Assembly (NCBI GenBank): GCA_904420005.1
Contig: CAJFTT010000042.1
Location: 62,001-126,000, forward strand
Reading direction: 5' to 3'
Length of the DNA stretch: 64,000 nucleotides
Origin: Candidatus Tabaqchalia intestinavium
GTDB lineage: Bacteria > Bacillota > Clostridia > Oscillospirales > CAJFTT01
This document shows positions 17,268 through 26,416 of the stretch, piece after piece (position 1 is the stretch's first letter; each line of letters starts with the position of its first letter). The position numbers and the translations under genes were made by a program. The notes under the pieces are model-generated. The model had not been told where the DNA came from and made no database searches. It saw only the letters and a program-made list of their open reading frames with translations.

Positions 17268-18671
17268 ATGGGAGGAATTTTCGGCGTTGCGTCCCGCAGC
17301 GACTGTGTCTCGGATTTGTTCTTTGGGACGGACTATCATTGCCATCTTGGGACTAAGCGCGGCGGTATGGCCGTCTGGAATGAAAACGGCTTTGTCCGCA
17401 GCATTCACAATATTGAAAACGCGCCGTTCCGCACGAAGTTCGAGCGGGACGTGGAGGAGATGTCCGGCAATTCGGGTATCGGCTGCATCAGCGACACAGA
17501 ACCGCAGCCGCTGATCATCCGCTCGCATTTGGGCAGCTTTGCCATCACGACGGTGGGGCGCATTAACAATATTGACGCGCTGATGGAGAAAGTGTTTTCC
17601 AACGGCAACTCGCATTTTCTGGAAATGAGTCATGGCAAGGTCAATCCTACAGAGCTTGTCGCGGTGCTCATCAATCAATGTCAAAGCATCGTCGAGGGGA
17701 TCCAGTATGCGCAGGAGATGATCGACGGCTCCATGACGATGCTGGTGCTGACGGAGCGGGGTATTTACGCCGCCCGCGACCGCATGGGCCGGACGCCGCT
17801 CATCCTAGGTCAGAAAGAAGATGCCGTGTGCGTCTCGTCTGAGAGCTTTGCCTATCTTAATTTGGGCTACAGCGATCTTCGCGAACTGGGCCCCGGCGAG
17901 GTGGCGCTCGTGACGCATAGCGGGGTGGAAACGGTGGTCAAGCCCCGCCAGAAGATGAAAATCTGCGCGTTCCTGTGGACCTATTACGGATATCCATCGT
18001 CCTGTTATGAAGGCGTCAACGTGGAAGCCATGCGCTATGAAAACGGCAAGCGCCTCGCCAAGCAGGAAAATGTCGATGTCGATTATGTCGCCGGCATTCC
18101 CGATTCCGGTACGGCGCACGCCATCGGTTATGCCACGCAATCGGGGATCCCTTTCGCGCGGCCTTTCATCAAGTATACCCCGACCTGGCCGCGCAGCTTC
18201 ATGCCGCAGAATCAGAGCATGCGTAATCTCGTTGCGAAAATGAAGCTCATTCCCATCGATAAGCTCATCCGCGGGAAACGACTGCTGTTCATCGACGACT
18301 CCATCGTCCGCGGCACCCAAATGGGCGGCACAGCGCAGTTTTTGTATTCCAGCGGCGCGCAGGAGCTGCATATCCGTTCGGCCTGTCCGCCCATCATGTT
18401 CGGCTGCAAATATCTCAATTTCTCCCGTTCCACAACGGAATATGATCTCATTTCCCGCCGCGCCATTCTGGAGCTCGAAGGCAAGGAAGGGGAGAAGCAC
18501 TTGGAGGAATACGTCGATCCGTCGACGGAGCGCTACCGCAATATGGTCGAATGTATCGGACATAAGCTCAATTTCACCACGCTGGAGTATCAAAAACTGG
18601 AGGATCTGTTGGCTGCCATCGGAATCGATCCGGAAAGTGTATGTACGTACTGCTGGGACGGTCGCGAGTGA
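17268..18671 (+). CDS. purF: Amidophosphoribosyltransferase-like protein lacking the glutaminase nucleophile
   Basis: PurF normally makes phosphoribosylamine from PRPP using ammonia released from glutamine by an N-terminal Cys. Here residues 2-3 are Gly-Gly in MGGIFGVASRSD where the canonical protein has Cys-Gly. The HRGQ motif is HLGTKRGG, the RYPT loop is CISD and the NGN loop is GRINN, so the glutaminase site appears lost. The PRPP loop LLFIDDSIVRGTQ is intact. A C-terminal CTYC and an internal Cys in FGCKYLNFS could bind an Fe-S cluster as in Bacillus PurF. The 467-residue length is normal. It may use free ammonia or have another role; it lies between purC and purM. Confidence 0.85.
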   Translation: MGGIFGVASRSDCVSDLFFGTDYHCHLGTKRGGMAVWNENGFVRSIHNIENAPFRTKFERDVEEMSGNSGIGCISDTEPQPLIIRSHLGSFAITTVGRINNIDALMEKVFSNGNSHFLEMSHGKVNPTELVAVLINQCQSIVEGIQYAQEMIDGSMTMLVLTERGIYAARDRMGRTPLILGQKEDAVCVSSESFAYLNLGYSDLRELGPGEVALVTHSGVETVVKPRQKMKICAFLWTYYGYPSSCYEGVNVEAMRYENGKRLAKQENVDVDYVAGIPDSGTAHAIGYATQSGIPFARPFIKYTPTWPRSFMPQNQSMRNLVAKMKLIPIDKLIRGKRLLFIDDSIVRGTQMGGTAQFLYSSGAQELHIRSACPPIMFGCKYLNFSRSTTEYDLISRRAILELEGKEGEKHLEEYVDPSTERYRNMVECIGHKLNFTTLEYQKLEDLLAAIGIDPESVCTYCWDGRE

Positions 18672-18743
18672 GCATCCGAGGATCTGTATGGATGCGTTTA
18701 TTTGCCCTGACGGCGGAAAATCGGATTTGGGAGGATACATTGG

Positions 18744-19766
18744 ATGAAAAGTTTCAGCGAAAGCTATAAAGAGGCCGGCGTCGATGTCACGGCCGGATAT
18801 CGTGCGGTGGAGCTGATGAAACAGCATGTCAAGCGCACGACGACCGCCGGAGTGCTGTCGGGCATTGGCGGGTTTGGCGGACTGTTCGCGCCGGATCTGA
18901 CGGGAATGGAGCGCCCGGTGCTCGTGTCCGGCACCGATGGCGTCGGAACGAAGTTGAAATTAGCGTTTTTGCTTGACCGGCATGATACAGTCGGGATTGA
19001 CTGTGTCGCCATGTGCGTCAATGATATCATTTGCTGCGGCGCGAAACCGTTGTTTTTCCTTGATTATGTCGCTGTCGGCAAAAACCGGCCCGAGCGCGTG
19101 GCGGAGATCGTCTCCGGCGTGGCGGAGGGCTGCGTGCAGTCGGAATGCGCGCTTATCGGCGGGGAAACCGCTGAAATGCCGGGCTTTTACCCGGAAGACG
19201 AATATGATCTCGCCGGCTTCGCAGTGGGGATCGTGGACGAGAAGAAAATCATCGACGGCGCAAAGGTCAAGGCAGGGGATGCGCTCATCGGCGTCGCGTC
19301 CTCGGGGCCGCACTCCAATGGGTTCTCCCTCATCCGCAAGGTTTTTGATGGGAATTTCGAGGAGAAGCTGTCTGATGGACGTACCGTGGCGGAGGCGTTG
19401 CTCACACCAACGAAAATTTACGTCCGCGCGGTGATGCGTTTGATTGAGAAGATCGATGTGCATGCCATCAGCCATATCACGGGCGGCGGCTTTTTCGAGA
19501 ACATTCCGCGCATGCTGCCCGACGGCCTGAGCGCGAAGATCCGCTTGGATTCCTATCCGGTGCCTGAAATATTCACCCGTCTGCAGCAGGAGGGGAAAAT
19601 CCCACAGCGTGATATGTACAATACGTTCAACATGGGGATTGGACTGTGTATCGCTGTGGCGAAGGAAGATGTGCCCCAGGCCCTTTCGGCGATCGAAGCC
19701 GCAGGAGAAAAGGCATACCCGATTGGCGAAGTGGCAGAAAGCGGCGAGGGCGTTGTGTTATGCTGA
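18744..19766 (+). CDS. purM: Phosphoribosylformylglycinamidine cyclo-ligase PurM
   Basis: PurM (AIR synthetase) closes the imidazole ring in an ATP-dependent step. The 340-residue protein has the N-terminal [19 protein letters not shown], the glycine-rich [42 protein letters not shown] and [11 protein letters not shown], and the C-terminal [15 protein letters not shown]. All are standard for the family. It begins 72 nt after purF, and its last 7 nt overlap purN. Confidence 0.97.
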   Translation: MKSFSESYKEAGVDVTAGYRAVELMKQHVKRTTTAGVLSGIGGFGGLFAPDLTGMERPVLVSGTDGVGTKLKLAFLLDRHDTVGIDCVAMCVNDIICCGAKPLFFLDYVAVGKNRPERVAEIVSGVAEGCVQSECALIGGETAEMPGFYPEDEYDLAGFAVGIVDEKKIIDGAKVKAGDALIGVASSGPHSNGFSLIRKVFDGNFEEKLSDGRTVAEALLTPTKIYVRAVMRLIEKIDVHAISHITGGGFFENIPRMLPDGLSAKIRLDSYPVPEIFTRLQQEGKIPQRDMYNTFNMGIGLCIAVAKEDVPQALSAIEAAGEKAYPIGEVAESGEGVVLC

Positions 19767-20386
19767 ACATTGCGGTTTTCGTTTCCGGCGGCGGCACGAA
19801 CCTGCAGGCGTTGCTGGATGCGCAGCAGGCCGGTCAAATCTGCGGCGGTCAAATTGTCGCGGTGATGGCCAGCAAGCCCGGCGTTTACGCGCTCGAACGC
19901 GCTGCGAAGCATGGGATTGCTGCAGAGGTCGTGCGCAAAGCGGAGTACGCCGATACGGCCCAATATGCGCAGGCCATGCTGCAGTTTTTGCATCGGCATC
20001 AAATTGGTCTCATCGTGCTGGCAGGCTTTTTGTCCATTGTGCCGGAGGAAGTGATCCGCGCATATCCCAATAAAATCATCAATATTCATCCTTCGCTGAT
20101 CCCGTCGTTCTGCGGACCTGGGTTTTATGGTCTGCGGGTTCATCAGGCGGTGCTGGATGCCGGCGTGAAGGTGACCGGCGCCACCGTGCATTTTGTCAAT
20201 GAAGTGGTAGATGGCGGGGCGATTTTGTTCCAGAAGGCGGTTTCGGTTGAGGAGGATGACACACCGGAAACGTTGCAGCGCCGTGTGATGGAACAAGCAG
20301 AATGGAAGCTGCTGCCGCTGGCAGTGTCCAAATTCTGCGAAGGGAAAATCCAGGTGGAAGGGCGGCGCACGCGGATTCTGCCGTGA
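19760..20386 (+). CDS. purN: Phosphoribosylglycinamide formyltransferase PurN
   Basis: PurN transfers a formyl group from 10-formyl-THF to GAR. The ORF track opens at 19646, but the domain starts at ATG 19760 ([20 protein letters not shown]), overlapping purM by 7 nt and giving 208 residues. Catalytic features visible are [14 protein letters not shown] (Asn and His), [17 protein letters not shown] (Asp) and the formyl-THF loop LAGFLSIVP. The 38 extra upstream residues are purM in another frame. Confidence 0.96.
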   Translation: MLNIAVFVSGGGTNLQALLDAQQAGQICGGQIVAVMASKPGVYALERAAKHGIAAEVVRKAEYADTAQYAQAMLQFLHRHQIGLIVLAGFLSIVPEEVIRAYPNKIINIHPSLIPSFCGPGFYGLRVHQAVLDAGVKVTGATVHFVNEVVDGGAILFQKAVSVEEDDTPETLQRRVMEQAEWKLLPLAVSKFCEGKIQVEGRRTRILP

Positions 20387-20430
20387 GCGCCTTTTTGTGG
20401 AACGCACAAAATGAAAGCGAGGCTTTGGAA

Positions 20431-21144
20431 ATGCAGAAGATCGATCTGTTTGAAGATTTGCGCAGGAATCCTTATCCCGGCCGCGGGATCTTGCTGGGCC
20501 GGCACGCTGACGGCGTGCATGCGGTGATGGCATATTTCATCATGGGCCGCAGCGAAAACAGCCGCAACCGCGTTTTTGTGTTGGAAGGCGAGAACATGAA
20601 AACACGCGCTTTTGACGAAGCGAAAATGGTGGATCCGTCTCTGATCATTTATTATCCGGTTCGCGTTCTGGGGAATCAGACCATCGTCACCAACGGCGAC
20701 CAGACGGACACGATCTTCGACGCGTTGTCTGCAGGCGGCACGTTTGAGGGCGCGCTGCGCACGCGGACGTTTGAGCCGGATCCAGACAATTACACACCGC
20801 GTATTTCCGGACTTATGACAGTGGCGGACGGTGCCTGCGAATACCGCTTATCGATTCTCAAAAGCGACTATAATAATCCCGCCTCCGCCCAGCGCTTCTT
20901 CTTCGAATATTCCACGCCGCTGCAGGGAGAGGGACATCTGATCCATACCTATGAAACAGACGGCAATCCCATCCCGTCCTATTGGGGTGAGCCGAAAACC
21001 GTGTCCGTTGACGGTTCCATAGACAGCTTCACAGATGCGCTGTGGAATAGCCTCAATGAAGCCAACAAAGTTTCCCTGTTCGTTCGGTTTGTCGACTGCG
21101 AGACGGGGAAGACGGAAACGAAAATTGTCAACAAGCACCAGTAA
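20431..21144 (+). CDS. IMP cyclohydrolase, PurO-like family
   Basis: This 237-residue protein matches the standalone IMP cyclohydrolase family first described in archaea (PurO), which closes FAICAR to IMP. It replaces the N-terminal domain of bifunctional PurH. Recognisable blocks are NPYPGRGILLGRHADG, YFIMGRSENSRNRVF, NQTIVTNGDQTDTIFDAL, YTPRISGLM and GEGHLIHTYE. The ORF track begins at 20302, inside purN, while the domain begins at ATG 20431, 44 nt after purN. The ribosome binding site is weak (GCGAGG). Its position beside a standalone AICAR transformylase strongly supports the function. Confidence 0.88.
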   Translation: MQKIDLFEDLRRNPYPGRGILLGRHADGVHAVMAYFIMGRSENSRNRVFVLEGENMKTRAFDEAKMVDPSLIIYYPVRVLGNQTIVTNGDQTDTIFDALSAGGTFEGALRTRTFEPDPDNYTPRISGLMTVADGACEYRLSILKSDYNNPASAQRFFFEYSTPLQGEGHLIHTYETDGNPIPSYWGEPKTVSVDGSIDSFTDALWNSLNEANKVSLFVRFVDCETGKTETKIVNKHQ

Positions 21145-21174
21145 GCGGTGCAGCAAAAGCAGGAGGGGATTTTC

Positions 21175-22350
21175 ATGGCAAAGGAACTGGAACTCAAATA
21201 TGGCTGCAATCCCAATCAGAAGCCGTCCCGCATTTTCATGGAGCAGGGGGAGCTGCCTATCACGGTGCTCAACGGGAAGCCGGGCTATATCAATTTTCTC
21301 GACGCCTTTAACAGCTGGCAACTGGTATGTGAGCTGAAAGCGGCGACCGGATTGCCGGCGGCGGCTTCCTTCAAGCATGTCAGCCCGGCCGGTGCGGCGG
21401 TGGCGGTCCCTATGAGCGAAACGCTGAAGAAAATTTACTTTGTGGATGATCTGGAGCTGTCTCCGCTCGCGACGGCTTATGCCCGCGCGCGCGGCGCGGA
21501 CCGCATGTCGTCCTACGGCGATTTCATCGCGCTGTCCGACGTTTGCGACGTGCAGACAGCGCGGCTGATCCAGCGGGAAGTATCCGACGGCATCATTGCG
21601 CCGGGCTACGATGCGGACGCGCTGGAGGTGCTGCGTTCCAAGCGCAAGGGAACCTATAATATCATTCAAATTGATCCCGCCTATGTTCCGGATCCCATCG
21701 AACGCAAGCAGTGCTTTGGGATCACATTCGAGCAGGGGCGCAATGATCTGAAAATTGATGCCTCCCTGCTGCAGAAGGTGGTCACAGAGAATCAGAATAT
21801 TCCGGAAGATGCTAAACGCGACCTGGTGATTTCTCTGATTACGCTCAAATATACGCAGTCGAATTCCGTATGTTACGCCAAGGACGGACAGGCCATCGGT
21901 ATCGGCGCCGGGCAGCAGTCCCGCGTGCATTGCACGCGGCTGGCCGGCAATAAGGCGGATAACTGGTATCTCCGCCAGCATCCGAAAGTGCTGTCTTTGC
22001 CTTTCAAGGCGGATATCCGTCGTCCCGATCGGGATAACACCATTGACGTTTTCATCTCGGAGGATTATATGGACGTGCTGGCGGATGGAATTTGGGAGAC
22101 CTTCTTCACCCAGAAACCAGAACCGTTGACCCGGGAGGAAAAGCGCGCCTGGCTGGATACGCTGACCGGCGTTTCGCTGGGTTCGGATGCTTTCTTCCCG
22201 TTTGGAGACAACATTGAGCGCGCGAAAAAGTCCGGCGTTTGCTATATCGCGCAACCGGGCGGCTCCATCCGGGACGATAATGTGATCGAAACCTGCAACA
22301 AATATGGCATGGCAATGGCCTTTACAGGTATTCGGCTGTTCCATCATTGA
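21175..22350 (+). CDS. purH: Standalone AICAR formyltransferase (PurH C-terminal domain type)
   Basis: This protein transfers a formyl group from 10-formyl-THF to AICAR. The 391-residue protein contains only the AICARFT fold (LKYGCNPNQKPSRIF, AASFKHVSPAGAAVA with the catalytic Lys-His, SVCYAKDGQAIGIGAGQQSRV, GSDAFFPFGDNIERA, QPGGSIRDDNVIE). It lacks the MGS-like cyclohydrolase domain of ordinary PurH, which the preceding gene supplies. The start is ATG 21175 after AGGAGGGG. The track's upstream ATG at 21148 lies before that ribosome binding site. Confidence 0.94.
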   Translation: MAKELELKYGCNPNQKPSRIFMEQGELPITVLNGKPGYINFLDAFNSWQLVCELKAATGLPAAASFKHVSPAGAAVAVPMSETLKKIYFVDDLELSPLATAYARARGADRMSSYGDFIALSDVCDVQTARLIQREVSDGIIAPGYDADALEVLRSKRKGTYNIIQIDPAYVPDPIERKQCFGITFEQGRNDLKIDASLLQKVVTENQNIPEDAKRDLVISLITLKYTQSNSVCYAKDGQAIGIGAGQQSRVHCTRLAGNKADNWYLRQHPKVLSLPFKADIRRPDRDNTIDVFISEDYMDVLADGIWETFFTQKPEPLTREEKRAWLDTLTGVSLGSDAFFPFGDNIERAKKSGVCYIAQPGGSIRDDNVIETCNKYGMAMAFTGIRLFHH

Positions 22351-22377
22351 TAATTCTGACCGAAAGGAGCGCTGCGC

Positions 22378-23640
22378 ATGAAAATATTGGTGGTTGGCGG
22401 CGGTGGCCGGGAACACGCCATTGTGAAAAAACTGGCGGAAAGCCGAAAAGTAGAATCCCTTTACTGCGCGCCCGGAAACGGCGGCATTTCTCAGCTGGCG
22501 GAATGCTTCCCGGTCAAGGCAACGGATCTGGAAGGGCAGCTTGCCCTGGCGAAAAAACTCAAAGTAGACATGGTGGTTGTCGCGCCGGACGATCCGCTTT
22601 GTTTGGGATTGGTAGATTTGCTGGAGCAGAACGGCATTCGCGCCTTTGGCCCACGGAAGAACGCAGCCATTTTGGAAGGCAGCAAGGTTTTTTCAAAGCA
22701 GCTCATGAAGCAGTACGGGATCCCCACTGCCAAATATGCGGTGTTTGACGACATGCAGGCAGCGCTGGAATACGTCGCGCAGCAGCCTGCACCCATCGTG
22801 GTGAAGGCTGAAGGGTTGGCGCTTGGAAAAGGCGTTATTATCGCGCAGACACAGCAGGAAGCGGCGGACGCAGTGCATTCCATGATGCAGGACAAAGCTT
22901 TTGGTGACGCTGGCAACCGTATTGTGATTGAGGAATTTCTCACTGGAACGGAGGTCACAGTGCTGGCGTTTACAGATGGCAAAACGCTCGTGCCGATGGT
23001 GTCCTCCAAGGATCACAAACGCGCATTAGACGGGGATAAGGGACTGAATACGGGCGGTATGGGTACCATCAGCCCAAATCCGGCTTATACCGATGAAATC
23101 GCGCAGCGCTGCATGGCGGAGATTTTCCTGCCGACCGTGGAGGCAATGCGGGCGGAAGGCCGGACCTTCAAAGGGTGTTTATATTTCGGCTTGATGCTCA
23201 CACAGGATGGCCCAAAAGTAATCGAGTATAACGCGCGTTTTGGCGATCCTGAGACACAGGTAGTGCTGCCCCGGCTGGAAAGCGATCTATGTGAGATTTT
23301 CGATGCGATCATCGACGAGCGGCTGGCGGAAATCCCCGTGCATTGGAAGCCAGGCGCTGCGGCGTGCATTGTCATTGCTTCCGGCGGATACCCGGTGAAA
23401 TATCAGTCGGGTTATCCGATTGAAGGCCTGGAGCAGGCGGAAGCCATGCAGGACGTGACGGTTTACCATGCTGGGACAAAGTTGGAAAACGGCCGGTTCC
23501 TCACGGCCGGTGGACGCGTGCTGGGCGTCACCGCGACCGGGGAGACGTTGGAGGCGGCGCTTACGCAAGCCTATGCCGCGGTGGAGAAAATCCATTTCCA
23601 AGACGCGCATTATCGGCATGATATCGGCCGAACAAAATAA
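22378..23640 (+). CDS. purD: Phosphoribosylamine-glycine ligase PurD
   Basis: PurD joins phosphoribosylamine and glycine with ATP, using the unstable product of the PurF reaction. The 420-residue ATP-grasp protein has the N-terminal VVGGGGREHAIV, VVVAPDDPLCLGLVDLL, the ATP-grasp loop VKAEGLALGKGVIIA, KDHKRALDGDKGLNTGGMGT and IEYNARFGDPETQ. It lies 27 nt after the transformylase with an AAAGGAGCG ribosome binding site, and is the last gene of the operon before a terminator. Confidence 0.97.
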   Translation: MKILVVGGGGREHAIVKKLAESRKVESLYCAPGNGGISQLAECFPVKATDLEGQLALAKKLKVDMVVVAPDDPLCLGLVDLLEQNGIRAFGPRKNAAILEGSKVFSKQLMKQYGIPTAKYAVFDDMQAALEYVAQQPAPIVVKAEGLALGKGVIIAQTQQEAADAVHSMMQDKAFGDAGNRIVIEEFLTGTEVTVLAFTDGKTLVPMVSSKDHKRALDGDKGLNTGGMGTISPNPAYTDEIAQRCMAEIFLPTVEAMRAEGRTFKGCLYFGLMLTQDGPKVIEYNARFGDPETQVVLPRLESDLCEIFDAIIDERLAEIPVHWKPGAAACIVIASGGYPVKYQSGYPIEGLEQAEAMQDVTVYHAGTKLENGRFLTAGGRVLGVTATGETLEAALTQAYAAVEKIHFQDAHYRHDIGRTK

Positions 23641-23665
23641 ATTCCGTTTATTTCAACAATATTGT

Positions 23666-23700
23666 AAAAAAGGTGGGATTTTTATCTCACCTTTTTGTTT
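23666..23700. terminator. Terminator between purD and the GNAT-nucleotidyltransferase gene
   Basis: AAAAAGGTGGGA pairs with TCTCACCTTTTT (one G-T wobble) around a short T-rich loop, with T-runs on both sides. It ends the pur operon and can also end the convergent gene that stops at 23765. Confidence 0.8.
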
Positions 23701-23764
23701 TATGAGGTGTTTTAATCAACTTTCTTCATTAGATGATCTTTCTGAGAAGCGTACAAAATTGGGA

Positions 23765-25000
23765 TCAATGTTCAAACCTTTTCAGTTCACCCTCTAATAT
23801 ATCAGCAAAGTCCTGAATTGGGTTTGCAAGTGATTCTGCATATTTAAGGACTTGTTTATTATTCTTGTACTCTAACGGGGCTTTGCGAACCTGCAGAGCA
23901 ATTTTAAGTATATCAGGAGCTGGGCATAGATTGTTTTCCAAGGCCCAATCAGCAGCAGCGGTTTTAGCAATGATTTTTCCAGTTCGCAGGGTATACAGGC
24001 ATCGTGCAATATCTAACATCCAACCGAACGCATATAGGTTGTGTTCCGTCTTCTGCACATATTTTCTTATGGTTTCATAATGATGTTTTATATCGGCATA
24101 CAAATCGCTGAAATTTGGTGCATTTAACCGGCTACGAATATCGCAACCATACAATAAAATTCCGCGTTCAATCAGCTCTGACATACCAAAACTATCAAAC
24201 ATATATGCATCGGCAATTCTTTCACCGCTAGTTCCCCAATAGACCACTCGGTCGGAGGATTTCGATATAAAAGCATCAAGCATCAGCATTCCTCCCTCAA
24301 ATAATCGATAGTATGGATTGCCGGGTTCTTTTTCAAGCATTAATTGACGAAGCTTTACAAGTCTTGACGCCTGTTCTTCCGATATCTGCTTAGTAGTTAA
24401 AACAAGAATGTCAATATCGCTCCAACCTAGTCTGAAATCATCCAACACCGAAGAACCATGTAAATAAATTGACGGTTCACAATTTGACAAAATGCTGCTG
24501 ATTTCATAAATCATCTTATTTATGGCCTTCTGGCGTTCGTATCGTTCAGAGCCAACGGGGTGAAGAATATATTTTCGATTCGGATATCCCCTAGATTCAA
24601 CAAGTGCGTCTTCAATAAATCCATACTTTTCATAAAGCGCTCTCAACGCAATACTTTTCTCATTATCGGCAAGAAAAGTACAGGCTGAAATCTCCTTGGT
24701 TCTATCCAAGCGTTGGAGAGCTTCATTCATAAGCATTGAAGCGACGCCGCGGCGACGATAATTAGGAGAGACGCCAAGGTAGCAAATCATATTATGTCCT
24801 TTAGAAAAAAGCATAACGCCTGCAATCTCACCGCCGACTTTTATGCAGATAGCCTGCCGATTACTCATGAATTTGAGAACGGTAGCCGCGTGCTCATTCA
24901 ACTTCTCCTGCGTATCCATACCAGGAAAAATCTGGCTAATCTGTTTCACAAGCCCCATCCAATTTTCAATATCTTCGGGTATGCCGTAAAATAACTGCAT
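23765..25000 (-). CDS. GNAT acetyltransferase fused to an AadA-like nucleotidyltransferase
   Basis: This 411-residue fusion has two enzyme domains. Residues 1 to about 150 are a GNAT N-acetyltransferase with the acetyl-CoA loop LGVSPNYRRRGVASML and YEKYGFIED. From about residue 170 there is a nucleotidyltransferase with HGSSVLDDF and SDIDILV (the GS...D-x-D metal site). Its C-terminal helices (RTGKIIAKTAAADWALE, ALQVRKAPLEYKNN) resemble AadA-type aminoglycoside adenylyltransferases. Both activities occur in drug-modifying enzymes, so antibiotic modification is plausible but unproven. The gene is clearly more AT-rich than its neighbours, suggesting transfer. It follows a GGGGGAAAA ribosome binding site and stands alone. 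Confidence 0.8.
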   Translation of the reverse strand: MQLFYGIPEDIENWMGLVKQISQIFPGMDTQEKLNEHAATVLKFMSNRQAICIKVGGEIAGVMLFSKGHNMICYLGVSPNYRRRGVASMLMNEALQRLDRTKEISACTFLADNEKSIALRALYEKYGFIEDALVESRGYPNRKYILHPVGSERYERQKAINKMIYEISSILSNCEPSIYLHGSSVLDDFRLGWSDIDILVLTTKQISEEQASRLVKLRQLMLEKEPGNPYYRLFEGGMLMLDAFISKSSDRVVYWGTSGERIADAYMFDSFGMSELIERGILLYGCDIRSRLNAPNFSDLYADIKHHYETIRKYVQKTEHNLYAFGWMLDIARCLYTLRTGKIIAKTAAADWALENNLCPAPDILKIALQVRKAPLEYKNNKQVLKYAESLANPIQDFADILEGELKRFEH

Positions 25001-25120
25001 AGTTTTCCCCCTTTTATCTGAAAATCTTTATCAAGCAATTGCCCTTTCCCACAATATTCGATTCCTTCCTGTAAAAGGCATTGGCAAGCTGTTCTCGATC
25101 TGTGCATGTCGAGATTTTTT

Positions 25121-25726
25121 CTAAGCCGAAAGGGGAGGGAAGGGGAGACCGCAGGCAAGGCAGATTCCATATCCCGCCAACGCGAGGCCGCCGGCGCCCA
25201 GCATCAAAAATATCGGATTGCATTTCCATTTCCGCAGGATGAGAAGCACTGCAGCGCACAGCACGACCGACAGCCAGTCCGTCGTGCGCAGAGAAATACC
25301 GACGCCGGATTCGAGCAATGGAAAAAATGACGTCTGCAAAATGGAGACACCTGCTGCGGCAATGAGCGCAAGAATCGCCGGACGCAGCCCGGCCAACACT
25401 CCTTGCACACCCGCTGTGTGATAGTATTTTTCATATAGCTTCGCCAGCGCCAGCACAATTACGCACGACGGCAGGACGCAGCCAAACGTCGCGACAAGCG
25501 CGCCGCCGATTCCTGCGACTTTGAGCCCGACAAACGTTGCGCAATTGATCGCAACCGGACCGGGCGTCATTTGCGAGATGGTGATAATGTCCGTGAACTC
25601 CATCGGCGTCATCCAGGCGTGCGCTGTCACAACCTGCGCTTCAATGAGCGGCACGGAAGCGTAACCGCCGCCGAAGCTAAACAACCCGATTTGCAGGAAA
25701 CTCCATAACAGTTGCAGGTAAATCAC
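25121..25726 (-). CDS. chrA: Chromate transporter subunit, ChrA family (second half)
   Basis: This 201-residue membrane protein is one of a pair of single-domain ChrA (CHR family) subunits that together equal a full-length transporter, predicted to export chromate or a related anion. It has GLFSFGGGYASVPLIE, the MTPGPVAINCATFVG motif and about six hydrophobic segments. The track's ATG lies further upstream, but the GTG at 25726 is better: it overlaps the preceding stop as GTGA and follows AAGGAG by 8 nt. The physiological substrate may not be chromate. Confidence 0.85.
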   Translation of the reverse strand: MIYLQLLWSFLQIGLFSFGGGYASVPLIEAQVVTAHAWMTPMEFTDIITISQMTPGPVAINCATFVGLKVAGIGGALVATFGCVLPSCVIVLALAKLYEKYYHTAGVQGVLAGLRPAILALIAAAGVSILQTSFFPLLESGVGISLRTTDWLSVVLCAAVLLILRKWKCNPIFLMLGAGGLALAGYGICLACGLPFPPLSA

Positions 25727-26331
25727 GGCTTTGGCTCCTTCCTTCCGGCGGAATAAAGAGAGCGCAACGCCCCGATCGAACCGCAAATCACGATCACCAG
25801 CATGATATTAACGCCAAACACCGCTACAGCGGCAAAGGCAGCAAGACAGATCAGAATGGGAAGAATTTGCTTTTTGCGCAGCAGCTCCATCGCCATCGAT
25901 AACACAACGTCGACGATCACGGCGCCGACCGCCGCCTGCATACCCCAAAGCACTGCACGCACCGCGCCGTTATGCTGAAACGCCGAATAAAAAAAGGAAA
26001 TTACCGTCAGAAGAAGCAACGGCGGCAAAACGGTCCCTAAGATGCTCAACAGCGCGCCGGGAAGGCCCGCGACACGATACCCGATCAGGATGGAGGCGTT
26101 GACCGCGATAGCACCCGGAGAGGACTGCGCAATGGCCGCGATGTCCAGCATTTCTTCCTCTTCCAGCCAGTGCAGCCGATCGACAAATTTCTGTCGCATG
26201 AGCGGTATCATCACATAACCGCCGCCGAAGGTGAATGCACTGAGCAGAAACGTCGAAGTGAATAACTTCCAATAGACCGCACGGCGCGGCATGGGCTGCG
26301 TAGTCGGTTTATTGCTATCCGGTTGCATCAT
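25723..26331 (-). CDS. chrA: Chromate transporter subunit, ChrA family (first half)
   Basis: This 202-residue membrane protein is homologous to the next gene and forms its likely partner. Family motifs are TFGGGYVMIPLM, the acidic cytoplasmic segment WLEEEEMLDIAAIAQSSPGAIAVNASILIGYRVAG, and hydrophobic helices over the remainder. It begins at ATG ATG after AAAGGACG and overlaps the second subunit by 4 nt, so the two are made together. Split ChrA pairs are common in Firmicutes. The neighbourhood offers no hint of the substrate. Confidence 0.86.
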   Translation of the reverse strand: MMQPDSNKPTTQPMPRRAVYWKLFTSTFLLSAFTFGGGYVMIPLMRQKFVDRLHWLEEEEMLDIAAIAQSSPGAIAVNASILIGYRVAGLPGALLSILGTVLPPLLLLTVISFFYSAFQHNGAVRAVLWGMQAAVGAVIVDVVLSMAMELLRKKQILPILICLAAFAAVAVFGVNIMLVIVICGSIGALRSLYSAGRKEPKP

Positions 26332-26380
26332 GCGCTTTCGTCCTTTATATGTGATTTGATAATGGCTATTCGGCGAACTG

Positions 26381-26404
26381 GCGGAACTATTAGCGGAACT
26401 ATTA
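26381..26404. repeat. 12-bp tandem duplication downstream of the recombinase
   Basis: GCGGAACTATTA occurs twice head to tail, with a degenerate third copy (GGCGAACTG) just before it. It lies 12 nt beyond the recombinase stop and before chrA. Confidence 0.7.
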
Positions 26405-26416
26405 AAGGATTTAGGA

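Noticed and set aside
25093-25120. Hairpin TCTCGA/TCGAGA followed by six T on the + strand
   Set aside because: The stem is only 6 bp and no + strand gene precedes it. The flanking genes run on the minus strand, where no T-run follows.
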